Assembly (NCBI GenBank): GCA_041609895.1
Contig: JBFIPX010000155.1
Location: 1-8,068 of the forward strand
DNA from: JAHHLP01 sp041609895
GTDB lineage: Bacteria > Bacteroidota > Rhodothermia > Rhodothermales > JABDKH01
Reading direction: 5' to 3'
DNA length: 8,068 nt
The notes beneath the pieces are model-generated. The model ran no database searches and had not been told where the DNA came from. It saw nothing but the letters and a program-made list of their open reading frames with translations. A program made the translations under genes and the position numbers. This document shows positions 1-6,194 of the stretch, in pieces. Every line of letters starts with the position of its first letter. Position 1 is the first letter of the stretch.

Positions 1-1425
1 CCGAATGCGGCTTCGTTGTACAACGAAGGTGGTTGTTCCCCAGCTTCGAATGGCGGCTATGTTGTCCGCGGGTCGCAAAATGCCGACACGCAGAAGTGAT
101 TCGGCTAACGTGGCCAGCACGCGTAACGGGTTTCGATACGGGTAGTCCATCCAGACGGTCACAGCCAGCATCCCGTCTGGTTTGAGGCGATGCCACATTG
201 TCTCAAAAGCATCAACGGTAAGTGTGTACTGCTCCTGAACAGCAGAGAGCCCGGCCGAGCCGCCAAAAGACCCAACGGTTGGGAGTAACACGAGATCGTA
301 ATGCGACGTATCACCCGCCAGGTACGTTCTGGGCTCGATTGCAATTGGGGTTACTTCCGGTCGGAGTAGGAGCGAATCTGAGTTTTGAGCGAGTACTCCG
401 GACAGTATCGCGTGCACTCCGGAATGGGGCTCGATAGCAACAATCTCTCTAGCGCCATTATTCAATGCATGGGCTACGTGTTGGCCTGACCCGCTGCCCA
501 GAACCAGAGTTCGTGTTGCCGCTCCTATTTCATAAGGTAGAGTGGCCGTCGTGTAGCTCGGAACGTCAGACGAATCGGTATGAGCGGGGATCGAGCCAAG
601 GCTGTTGCCGTTGACAAACAGCGCGTCGGATGCGGGGACTGTCCCTCTGTAGGTAAGGCTCAGTCCCGGCGCGTATCGAAGCGCTGGACTTCGGAGAACG
701 TGGATGATACCCTGCGCTCCAGGGCGTGTCGCAACCGTTTCCACCCCAGGAAGCATCCTCGCCGCGGAAAGGTCCTTGTATTGGGAAGGTGTCAGTTCGG
801 GTGGGTAGAAAGCCAGGAAGAGAGTGATCGCGAGACAGGCCGCCGAGATGATCCACAGCTCGAGCCGTCTCCTGGCGATCAACAAGGAACCGCAGATGGC
901 GATAGTTCCTACAGCTCCGGTCAGAGGTTCGGGAGGGGCTGTGTTCAGAAGAGCAAACCCTAGCAAGCCTCCCAACCCGGATCCGACGAGATTTGCAAAA
1001 TAGAGACCGCCGACCCTGTTCGTGAGTACCGTGAAGGACAGGCCGATCGCGGTAGCACCTGAAAGAAACGGGATCGACAACAACAGATAGGTTGCGAAAA
1101 GACTCGCCGCGTGTCGAAAATCGGTCAGCAGTAGGTACGAGTCGAACCGCGCGAACGGCAATTGAGTACACGCGAGCACGACCGGCATGGATGCACCTGC
1201 AATGAGCGTAGCCACAGGCAAGACGACCGCGTGTCGGTGGGTGAACCATCGCTTCGCTATGGCGAGCAATGTTCCGCTAGCCCCGAACCCAAGTAGCGCC
1301 ACCGAAATAATCATGTAGGCGAAGTGGTGCCACTGGACAAACGAAAAAACCTGAAGCAGTACGATCTGGAAGGCGAGCAGGGATGCAGACAGCAGACCAA
1401 TGGCGAGCTGAAGTCTACGGTACAT
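1..1425 (-). CDS. Membrane-fused spermidine-synthase-like protein (C-terminus cut by window edge)
   Basis: The frame is open for 475 codons from an ATG at 1425 to base 1, so the C-terminus lies outside the window. Residues 1-207 hold about seven hydrophobic segments (roughly 5-28, 35-57, 67-85, 106-133, 142-162, 169-184, 190-207). Residues 215-475 form a soluble Rossmann-type domain: SAM/dcSAM-binding loop LVLGSGSGQHVAHAL at 307-321, acidic strand end IVAIEP at 328-333, then HYDLVLLPTVGSFGGSAGL at 375-393 and a late strand MLAVTVW at 419-425. This layout matches spermidine-synthase-like (PF01564-related) proteins fused to a membrane domain. The usual GGGDG is GSGSG here, and no DSSDP-like polyamine motif is seen, so true aminopropyl transfer is doubtful. 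The ATG is the first in frame after the PCMT stop, 15 bp away, which suggests an operon and perhaps translational coupling; no clear Shine-Dalgarno is present. The fold assignment is firm; the substrate is unknown. Confidence 0.85.
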   Translation of the reverse strand, partial: MYRRLQLAIGLLSASLLAFQIVLLQVFSFVQWHHFAYMIISVALLGFGASGTLLAIAKRWFTHRHAVVLPVATLIAGASMPVVLACTQLPFARFDSYLLLTDFRHAASLFATYLLLSIPFLSGATAIGLSFTVLTNRVGGLYFANLVGSGLGGLLGFALLNTAPPEPLTGAVGTIAICGSLLIARRRLELWIISAACLAITLFLAFYPPELTPSQYKDLSAARMLPGVETVATRPGAQGIIHVLRSPALRYAPGLSLTYRGTVPASDALFVNGNSLGSIPAHTDSSDVPSYTTATLPYEIGAATRTLVLGSGSGQHVAHALNNGAREIVAIEPHSGVHAILSGVLAQNSDSLLLRPEVTPIAIEPRTYLAGDTSHYDLVLLPTVGSFGGSAGLSAVQEQYTLTVDAFETMWHRLKPDGMLAVTVWMDYPYRNPLRVLATLAESLLRVGILRPADNIAAIRSWGTTTFVVQRSRIR

Positions 1426-1440
1426 CGCGGCTCGTCGGGA

Positions 1441-2172
1441 CTATTCGGAGGAACGTGTGAGAGGAACGAAACGAACCGGCAGCAAAGTCGTCGTGGTCAC
1501 CTCGCCGTTCCTCTTCTCGACCAGCAGGAGTGATTGTTTGAAGAAGGGTGTTCCTACCGGTATTATCATCCGTCCATGATCGCTCAACTGCTCGATCAAC
1601 GGCGGCGGAATAAGTTCCGATGCCGCCGTCACGACGATAACATCAAATGGTGCCTTCTCCGGCCACCCGAAGAAGCCGTCACCTTGCCGAGTCAAGACGT
1701 GTTCGTAGCCGAGGCGGTCCAAGCGCTCTGAAGCGCTCTCGGCAAGCTCGGGGATAATTTCTATCGTGTGTACTGTGTCGGCGATTTCGGCTAGCACGGC
1801 CGCCTGATAGCCGGAGCCCGTACCAATCTCGAGTATGCGATCTTTTCTCATCGGTTGGGCAGCCTCTGTCATGAAGGCGACGATAAAGGGCTGGGATATG
1901 GTCTGGCCATGCCCAATCGGAACAGGGTGGTCCCGATACGCAAGGTGTCGCATGGCTCTCGGCACAAACTCGTGTCGCGGTACCGATCGCATCGCTCGCA
2001 GCACAGCGGGACTCGTGATGCGCCGACTTTCGATCTGCTGAGCAACCATCTCCTCGCGGGCTTCTCGGTAGTCCTGCGCAGGACAGGGCGCGGTGAGCGT
2101 GAACAACCCCGCAAGTAGCATGGCGCCCGGGCCGCAAAGCCCTCTAAACATTATCGCATTCCGAGCCCTCAT
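1441..2172 (-). CDS. pcm: Exported protein-L-isoaspartate O-methyltransferase
   Basis: A 243-residue PCMT, the enzyme that uses SAM to methylate isoaspartyl residues and start repair of aged proteins. Visible family marks are MVAQQIESRRI (42-52), VPRHEFVP (64-71), YRDHPVPIGHGQTISQP (79-95), SAM motif I ILEIGTGSGYQAA (113-125), the acidic strand VHTIEI (134-139) and PFDVIVVTAA (175-184). The catalytic core is normal in length, but residues 1-34 add a basic n-region, a hydrophobic stretch (about 13-29) and a PCPAQ-D end that reads as a signal peptide. Cys30 is preceded by Pro, so this is not a good lipobox. The product would be periplasmic, which is odd for a SAM enzyme. The start is uncertain: a second ATG (codon 8, at 2151) keeps the hydrophobic segment, and neither has a well-spaced Shine-Dalgarno. 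It is the first gene of a probable operon with the spermidine-synthase-like gene. Confidence 0.93.
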   Translation of the reverse strand: MRARNAIMFRGLCGPGAMLLAGLFTLTAPCPAQDYREAREEMVAQQIESRRITSPAVLRAMRSVPRHEFVPRAMRHLAYRDHPVPIGHGQTISQPFIVAFMTEAAQPMRKDRILEIGTGSGYQAAVLAEIADTVHTIEIIPELAESASERLDRLGYEHVLTRQGDGFFGWPEKAPFDVIVVTAASELIPPPLIEQLSDHGRMIIPVGTPFFKQSLLLVEKRNGEVTTTTLLPVRFVPLTRSSE

Positions 2173-2375
2173 GACATGACGAGTCCATCGCTCCTATATC
2201 CAAGAAGCCGGCAACCAACTCATTTCACGGAGATCCACGTGCCATTTAATGTACCGAATCTATGATGGCATCCATATCAAGGGAGTAAACAAAACCCGGC
2301 CAAGTCTGTAAGGGATGGCCGAAGCCGACGACGTCGGTTTGATTCCTTTCATAAGAACAGGCTCACGGAACCGGC
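2173..2375. promoter_or_regulatory. Divergent intergenic region between pcm and the RlpA-family gene
   Basis: These 203 bases separate two genes read in opposite directions, so both promoters should lie here. It is locally AT-richer than the flanking genes (around 2240-2300). I could not find a -35/-10 pair with good spacing on either strand; TATGAT at 2261-2266 resembles a -10 box on the plus strand but has no matching -35. A hairpin lies near the plus-strand gene and is listed separately. Confidence 0.4.
2322..2340 (+). repeat. Short hairpin in the leader of the RlpA-family gene
   Basis: AAGCCGAC (2322-2329) can pair with GTCGGTTT (2333-2340) around a GAC loop, giving eight pairs with one G-T wobble. 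It lies 35 bp before the start codon of the RlpA-family gene. The T-run after it is only three bases, all inside the stem, so it is a poor terminator. It may be a leader structure or an operator, or chance. Confidence 0.35.
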
Positions 2376-2756
2376 ATGCATCTCCATTGGAATAGCATGA
2401 TTGCGTTGACTGTGCTCACGCTTTCCTCGTGTGCAGGCAATGGCCAGACCGCTGGCGACCTGACCGCCGAAACGGGCATCGCGTCGTACTACTCCAGCAG
2501 CCTGCACGGTCGCACGACGGCCAGCGGCGAGGTCTACGATGAGACTAAATTGACTGCTGCCCATCGCACACTTCCTTTCGGCACTCGTGTACGCGTAACC
2601 AACCTGGGTAACGACCGATCCGTGATCGTGGTTATCAATGACAGGGGACCGTTTGCCAAAGGCCGCATCATAGATCTTTCACGTCGTGCGGCACGCGAAC
2701 TCGATTTCTTGCAGGAGGGATTGACGCGAGTACAACTCGAGCGGGTGTCAGGGTGA
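2376..2756 (+). CDS. RlpA-family septal-ring lipoprotein (double-psi beta-barrel), short form
   Basis: A 126-residue protein with a lipobox LSSC (Cys19), so it is probably a lipoprotein. Residues 34-110 match the RlpA double-psi beta-barrel: GIASYYSSSLHGRTTASGE, AAHRTLPFGTRVRVTN and VVINDRGPF with GRIIDLSRRAA. The three acidic/His residues associated with lytic transglycosylase activity in Pseudomonas RlpA have counterparts here at Glu52, His63 and Asp89, with the same spacing (11 and 26) as I recall for that enzyme. RlpA cleaves stripped glycan strands during cell separation. The C-terminal SPOR domain of longer RlpAs is absent, so septal targeting by denuded glycans is not expected. The ATG at 2376 was chosen because the alternative at 2397 leaves only 11 residues before Cys19. 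The n-region lacks Lys/Arg, which is unusual for a signal peptide. It stands alone as a transcription unit. Confidence 0.9.
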   Translation: MHLHWNSMIALTVLTLSSCAGNGQTAGDLTAETGIASYYSSSLHGRTTASGEVYDETKLTAAHRTLPFGTRVRVTNLGNDRSVIVVINDRGPFAKGRIIDLSRRAARELDFLQEGLTRVQLERVSG

Positions 2757-2836
2757 ATGCAAACCAATGACCCTGTCCGCGTTCAGAGACTGGTCGGGTC
2801 CGTCTGGGTGTGTTCGACATCCAGTGGTCTTTTCGT

Positions 2837-3514
2837 CTAGGCGGCTCGCCGGATTTCCTGAAACTCGGTCGAGAAGAAAAGCCGGATCGGCCTCTGGTTC
2901 AGAATAAATCGGCTGTACCACCATAGATTCTCGAGCGGAGTGTCGTCGAGGCACAAACCGATCAACGTCGCCAATCGACTTGGGGATGCAAATCGGAGAA
3001 GGCGGGAATCGTAACCGTGGTGCGCGGCAAACGAACGCACGTCCCGATGCTGCGGTTCGATGGCAACCACAATTCCGTTTCTTCGGGCGGCGGATGGTCC
3101 TTTCCGCGGCATAGCGGGAAACATGCCGAGTTCCAGCATTCGGTCGCGTTCGTGCGACCTTCTGAGGAGGTCGACTCGGGCTATCAGCTTTCGCGTCAGT
3201 TCAACTGAAATGTCCGCCTTCGAAAAGCCGGCCCGCGATGCCGCCGCTTCAAACAGGGCATCGGCGTTGATACCCTGCACGTCGGCCAGGATTCGCCATA
3301 GCTCGCGCGGATCCGAAGTGGCTTCCTTATGGCGCCAAGCCGTCCTGAGGCCCTCGAGCGCCACGGTGCCCGCCTGAAGCTGTGCCCGCACGATGTCGTC
3401 TGATGCGACTGCCGCCATGAACGGCACTTTGCGAACGCGGTTCAAGCCGCCGCGGCGGCTACGGGAAATGAGGCGCAGACCCGCGCTCGTGCGGTCGTTT
3501 GGTCGATCCGGCAT
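2837..3514 (-). CDS. Uncharacterised protein, possibly a stand-alone GspE/PilB N-terminal-like domain
   Basis: A 225-residue soluble protein with no signal peptide or TM segment and no Walker motifs. Residues 1-32 are rich in Arg and low in complexity; an internal ATG (codon 33, at 3418) may be the true start, giving 193 residues. Residues 76-190 read like the N-terminal domain of type II secretion/type IV pilus ATPases (T2SSE_N/MshEN type): an alpha-helical LADVQGINADALFEAAASRAGF stretch, then a beta-alpha-beta part with LGMFPAM, GIVVAIEPQHRDVRSFAAHHGY and RFASPSRLATLI, comparable to the 'LxVAxxDPxxxxxxxxLxxxTG...VxPVVAxxxxIxxAI' pattern of that family. This is a resemblance seen by eye. The C-terminus (191-225) is aromatic and basic. 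No secretion or pilus gene is nearby. It converges with the RlpA-family gene across an 80-bp gap in which I see no good terminator. Confidence 0.7.
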   Translation of the reverse strand: MPDRPNDRTSAGLRLISRSRRGGLNRVRKVPFMAAVASDDIVRAQLQAGTVALEGLRTAWRHKEATSDPRELWRILADVQGINADALFEAAASRAGFSKADISVELTRKLIARVDLLRRSHERDRMLELGMFPAMPRKGPSAARRNGIVVAIEPQHRDVRSFAAHHGYDSRLLRFASPSRLATLIGLCLDDTPLENLWWYSRFILNQRPIRLFFSTEFQEIRRAA

Positions 3515-3698
3515 GTCATCAAGATTCGGTTCTGGGATTATTCAAACGATCGGCCCGTCGTCTGAGTCCTAAAGAACCCTAGCGGGATACGCCTGCAGCG
3601 AGTTCATCGTCGTCGCTCGCCACTTGGCGCTTGCGACGTAACCGTGAAATGCCGACACGAGGGACCTGATGCGCGATCTGATGGTCGGCCGTGTCATG
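3515..3698. other. Intergenic spacer between the lipoprotein operon and the GspE-N-like gene
   Basis: This 184-base spacer lies between two genes read in the same (minus) direction. It should carry the end of the lipoprotein operon and the promoter of the next gene. It contains an imperfect inverted repeat at 3611-3638. I see no terminator with a T-run and no convincing promoter boxes. Confidence 0.4.
3611..3638 (-). repeat. Imperfect inverted repeat downstream of the lipoprotein operon
   Basis: Outer arms CGTCGC (3611-3616) and GCGACG (3633-3638) pair perfectly. An inner stem CGCC/GGCG (3618-3621 with 3626-3629) is separated from them by a small asymmetric internal loop. It sits about 60 bp past the stop codon of the last lipoprotein gene on the minus strand. 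Without a T-run it is not a classical intrinsic terminator. It could protect the mRNA 3' end or act as a protein-binding site. Confidence 0.4.
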
Positions 3699-4307
3699 CT
3701 AGATCGTCCACTCGTCGTGAACGAGACCAACGAGGACCCATCGTCTTCCGGTCGGCTCCAACACGATTCTCAGGCTACGCCAATCCATGCCGCCGTATTG
3801 ATCACTTCCCGAATCGTGGCATTCAATAAAGACGGAGTCCTCCGAGAACACCTCGTCGATGTTGTTCAGGGTATTGCCGTGTGCGAGCCTCTCGTTAGGC
3901 GCTCCGCAATCAAGAGCCGCATAGTCAGCATCGTAAACGAAGCGCTCGTAGTACTCATTAAATGTCATGCGGATCGGATCGCCCGTTCCGTCGAAGGTCC
4001 CCCAGATGCGTTCTGTCGAATCGGCTGCTGCCCGACGGACTTCGGCATGATCAAAAATCACAGCGGATTCCGTGTCGACGAATCCATATGGAGAAAAGAG
4101 AACACCTTTTTGAGGATGTACCGTACCCGCAAGCTCACTCCAGTTACGGTGCGCCAGGTGCTGGTTTATTTCCTCGGCCGTGTCGCTCGGATCACCACGT
4201 CCCGCCACGCATCCGGCGACCGTGATCGCCAACGGGATCGCCGCTAGTAAGACACAATTAAGACCGCTGAAATCGACTGGATTTCCCCGAGAGAGCTCAA
4301 TCTCCAC
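3699..4307 (-). CDS. Conserved lipoprotein of unknown function
   Basis: A 202-residue protein with a hydrophobic h-region (about 17-30) ending in lipobox VAGC (Cys33). The mature part has a distinctive, well-conserved look: HPQKGVLFSPYGFVD (64-78), WGTFDGTGDPIRMTFNEYYERFVYDADYA (102-130), GNTLNNIDEVF (144-154) and GGMDWRSLRIVLE (172-184), ending in LVGLVHDEWTI. I recall similar sequences in lipoproteins of other bacteria with no assigned function. The start is GTG at 4307. It is supported by AGGA eight bases upstream, part of which overlaps the TAG stop of the preceding gene, so translation is probably coupled. It is the second gene of a two-gene operon with the lipocalin-like lipoprotein (10-bp gap). 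Predicted location is the periplasmic face of a membrane. Function unknown. Confidence 0.88.
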   Translation of the reverse strand: MEIELSRGNPVDFSGLNCVLLAAIPLAITVAGCVAGRGDPSDTAEEINQHLAHRNWSELAGTVHPQKGVLFSPYGFVDTESAVIFDHAEVRRAAADSTERIWGTFDGTGDPIRMTFNEYYERFVYDADYAALDCGAPNERLAHGNTLNNIDEVFSEDSVFIECHDSGSDQYGGMDWRSLRIVLEPTGRRWVLVGLVHDEWTI

Positions 4308-4317
4308 CGGTCGTTTC

Positions 4318-4794
4318 CTATTTGCGCTCCCAGATCTCGACGCTCCGATAGGTTTCCCGCCCGCCGTTCATCTCCCGCGCTGCGTCCCATATCGGCGTGT
4401 CTTCACGGATGTGATACCACAGCCCTTCGTCAAGTTCAAACGTGAATCGAATGCTCGAACCTGTGAGTCCATCGACGACGTGAAAGTGGATATGCTCTGT
4501 GTACGTGCTGTCACTCGCGTCGACTTCAACGCGGCCCTTTCCCGCATGCAGGAGCGAGTCGCCGGAGTCGCTTGGATGCAGATATGCGAAGTGCGTTTGG
4601 CTTACGATTTTGATCGGACGATACTCGGGTGATCGGTCCGCGATGTTCCAAACGATTGTTGTATCGGCCAAAACGGCCTGGGATCGCAGCTGCTCCCACG
4701 TTCCGACAAGCGGATGAGCGTCTTCAGGCGGCTGGCAACCGACGATTGCCAGAACCAGCAAGGCAGGAATTGCCGCATAGGTTGAGAATTTCAT
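4318..4794 (-). CDS. Lipocalin-like lipoprotein
   Basis: A 158-residue protein with a clear lipoprotein signal: MKFSTY n-region, hydrophobic AAIPALLVLAIVG and lipobox IVGC (Cys20). The mature domain begins with HPLVGTWEQL (27-36), a typical first strand of small lipocalin-like beta-barrels (similar to the DUF4488/lipocalin-like group). It continues with IKIVSQTHFAYL (61-72), YTEHIHFH (98-105), SSIRFTFELDEGLWYHI (113-129) and the closing strand YRSVEIWERK (149-158). Such barrels often bind small hydrophobic molecules; no ligand can be deduced here. Upstream of the ATG there is only a G-run, not a clear Shine-Dalgarno. It is the first gene of the operon with the next lipoprotein and is divergent from the LD-carboxypeptidase gene. 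Confidence 0.88.
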   Translation of the reverse strand: MKFSTYAAIPALLVLAIVGCQPPEDAHPLVGTWEQLRSQAVLADTTIVWNIADRSPEYRPIKIVSQTHFAYLHPSDSGDSLLHAGKGRVEVDASDSTYTEHIHFHVVDGLTGSSIRFTFELDEGLWYHIREDTPIWDAAREMNGGRETYRSVEIWERK

Positions 4795-4911
4795 GACGTC
4801 GGGCCCCCAAGTTGTTCGACGTTGCTACATTGCTAGAAGCACAACGAGAAGTGCAAAGTCAAGCCCGGTGACAAAATCCGTCAACTCTAGTCGCTTCCGA
4901 TATCGACTGAA

Positions 4912-4942
4912 CGCGGCCGAAATGAGGGCAGCGAAGGCCGCG
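4912..4942 (+). repeat. Inverted repeat 1 upstream of the LD-carboxypeptidase gene
   Basis: CGCGGCC (4912-4918) and GGCCGCG (4936-4942) are perfect seven-base complements around a 17-base loop. No T-run follows. It directly abuts a second hairpin. Confidence 0.5.
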
Positions 4943-4970
4943 AGACAGCCTCTTGGCGGTCGGCTTGTCT
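4943..4970 (+). repeat. Inverted repeat 2 upstream of the LD-carboxypeptidase gene
   Basis: AGACAGCC (4943-4950) pairs with GGCTTGTCT (4962-4970), eight pairs with one bulged T and an 11-base loop. It starts on the base after the first hairpin ends. Confidence 0.45.
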
Positions 4971-5043
4971 GAATGTACCGAAGGTCCTTCTCGAACAAAT
5001 GCGACCCAGCCCGAGGGGTCCTCTAGAGCTTACAGTATTCCGA

Positions 5044-6093
5044 ATGTCCAATTTCTCCCGCAGGTCGTTCTTAAAGATGTCAGCACTTGTCGGCCTGCTA
5101 CCGTCGCGTGGATTGAATGCGTCGGTCGGCCCGGTCGCCGAAACGGCGGTGATCAAGCCGCCTCGGCTCAAGACCGGCGACACCGTTGGCATCGTCAGTC
5201 CGTCGGGAATCACATATGATCCCGATCAGGTAAATATCTTCACCGAGAGCCTGTCAGCGATCGGCCTGGAAACGCGCGTTGGAGATCATGCGCTGGACCG
5301 CTGGGGATATCTGGCGGGAGCCGACGCCGATCGGGCACGCGAGATCAATCGCATGTTCGAGGATCCTGATATCGACGCCATCTTCACGCTGGCAGGCGGC
5401 TGGGGTGCGGCGCGCCTCCTTCCGCTAATAGACTTCGACGTGATTCGGAAGAATCCGAAGATTGTTCTTGGATTCAGCGACGTCACGTCTCTGCTGGTGG
5501 CCATGTATGCTCGCAGCGGCCTGGTCACCTTTCATGGTCCGACCGGAAATTCTTCCTGGAACAGCTTTACAACGAATTACGTGAAGCGGCTGATGTTCGA
5601 TGCACAGCCTGTGGTGTTCGAGAACCCGACTGATGCGGGCGATAACCTGACGCAGGTTGAAAACCGGATCTGGACGATTACTCCCGGAAAGACACAGGGG
5701 CGGCTCGTCGGAGGCAACCTCACTGTTCTTTCGTCAATAGTGGGATCGGAATTTCTTCCCGATTGGGAGGGTCACATCCTGTTCCTGGAAGATGTTCGTG
5801 AAGATGTGTATCGGATAGACCGCATGCTGACGCAGCTGAAGCTCGCGGGTGTCCTCGACAAGCTCGCCGGATTTGTGTTTGGTCGATGCAGTCGATGCCA
5901 GCCAGACTCTGCGTACAGCTCCTTTACGCTGAAGGAGGTGCTCGCCGATCACGTGGCACCGTTGGGCATTCCTGCGTTTCACGGATCGATGATCGGGCAC
6001 ATCCGGGATAAGTTCACACTTCCGATTGGGGCGACAGCTGAAGTAGACGCAACAACCGGACGCATCAAACTGACGGAGCCCGCCGTAGCCTAG
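5044..6093 (+). CDS. Tat-exported LD-carboxypeptidase (peptidase family S66)
   Basis: A 349-residue serine peptidase of family S66, which cleaves the L-Lys/DAP-D-Ala bond of murein tetrapeptides (LdcA type; MccF, a microcin-immunity hydrolase, is a relative). Marks include KTGDTVGIVSPSG near the N-terminus, TLAGGWGAARLLP, the nucleophile motif LGFSDVTSL (Ser145), the glutamate in LFLEDVRED (Glu249) and the histidine in MIGHIRDKFTLPIG (His319). The Ser-Glu-His spacing (104 and 70) is close to that of Pseudomonas LdcA. The ATG at 5044 gives MSNFSRRSFLKM, a twin-arginine signal with RR at residues 6-7; cleavage is likely after LNA. An ATG at 4999 adds 15 residues but no better ribosome site. LdcA of Escherichia coli is cytoplasmic, so a Tat-exported form would act in the periplasm. 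The MATE gene follows 101 bp later. Confidence 0.93.
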   Translation: MSNFSRRSFLKMSALVGLLPSRGLNASVGPVAETAVIKPPRLKTGDTVGIVSPSGITYDPDQVNIFTESLSAIGLETRVGDHALDRWGYLAGADADRAREINRMFEDPDIDAIFTLAGGWGAARLLPLIDFDVIRKNPKIVLGFSDVTSLLVAMYARSGLVTFHGPTGNSSWNSFTTNYVKRLMFDAQPVVFENPTDAGDNLTQVENRIWTITPGKTQGRLVGGNLTVLSSIVGSEFLPDWEGHILFLEDVREDVYRIDRMLTQLKLAGVLDKLAGFVFGRCSRCQPDSAYSSFTLKEVLADHVAPLGIPAFHGSMIGHIRDKFTLPIGATAEVDATTGRIKLTEPAVA

Positions 6094-6160
6094 CCGGTCG
6101 TTTTGTGGCACCCGACTCGCTGGCTGCGGAACGTACCACGCAAACCTCTTCTGGATATTG

Positions 6161-6181
6161 ACCGCGATGAGAATGCGCGGT
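6161..6181 (+). repeat. Small hairpin just upstream of the MATE gene
   Basis: ACCGCG (6161-6166) and CGCGGT (6176-6181) form a six-pair stem with a nine-base loop, ending 13 bases before the MATE start codon. It could limit access to the ribosome-binding region, where no Shine-Dalgarno is visible, or bind a regulator. The rest of the 101-bp gap after the carboxypeptidase gene shows no terminator or clear promoter. Confidence 0.35.
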
Positions 6182-6194
6182 AGTCATCATCACG

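Larger units (their letters stand above)
4795..5043. promoter_or_regulatory. Divergent intergenic region rich in inverted repeats
   Basis: These 249 bases separate the lipoprotein operon (minus) from the LD-carboxypeptidase gene (plus). Promoters for both are expected, but I could not assign boxes with confidence. The half nearest the carboxypeptidase carries two abutting hairpins (4912-4942 and 4943-4970), followed by short palindromes GAAGGTCCTTC (4980-4990), GAGGGGTCCTC (5023-5033) and CTCTAGAG (5031-5038). No known riboswitch was recognised. Confidence 0.45.

Noticed and set aside
566..1249. A 227-codon minus-strand open frame
   Set aside because: It lies wholly inside the spermidine-synthase-like gene in another frame. 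Its translation is Arg/Ser/His-rich with no domain, while the alternative frame has clear TM helices and a SAM motif.
2144..2188. A 14-codon upstream open frame (ATG at 2188) with GGAG just before it, overlapping the pcm start
   Set aside because: The GGAG is only two bases from the ATG, too close for normal initiation, and nothing else supports translation.
2232..2300. TTGATA and TATGAT as promoter boxes before pcm and the RlpA-family gene
   Set aside because: No partner box at a 16-18 base spacing was found on the same strand for either.
2757..2836. A possible terminator between the converging RlpA-family and GspE-N-like genes (ACTGG...CCAGT followed by GGTCTTTT)
   Set aside because: The stem is five pairs with a loop of about 25 bases and the T-run is not adjacent, so it is not a credible intrinsic terminator.
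78..3660. The 13-base match AAATGCCGACACG near 79 and near 3648
   Set aside because: One copy is inside a coding region, the other is intergenic, and the match does not extend. It is likely chance.
3669..4247. A 192-codon plus-strand open frame
   Set aside because: It is antisense to the conserved lipoprotein, whose own frame has a lipobox and strong conserved patches. The antisense product has no recognisable features.
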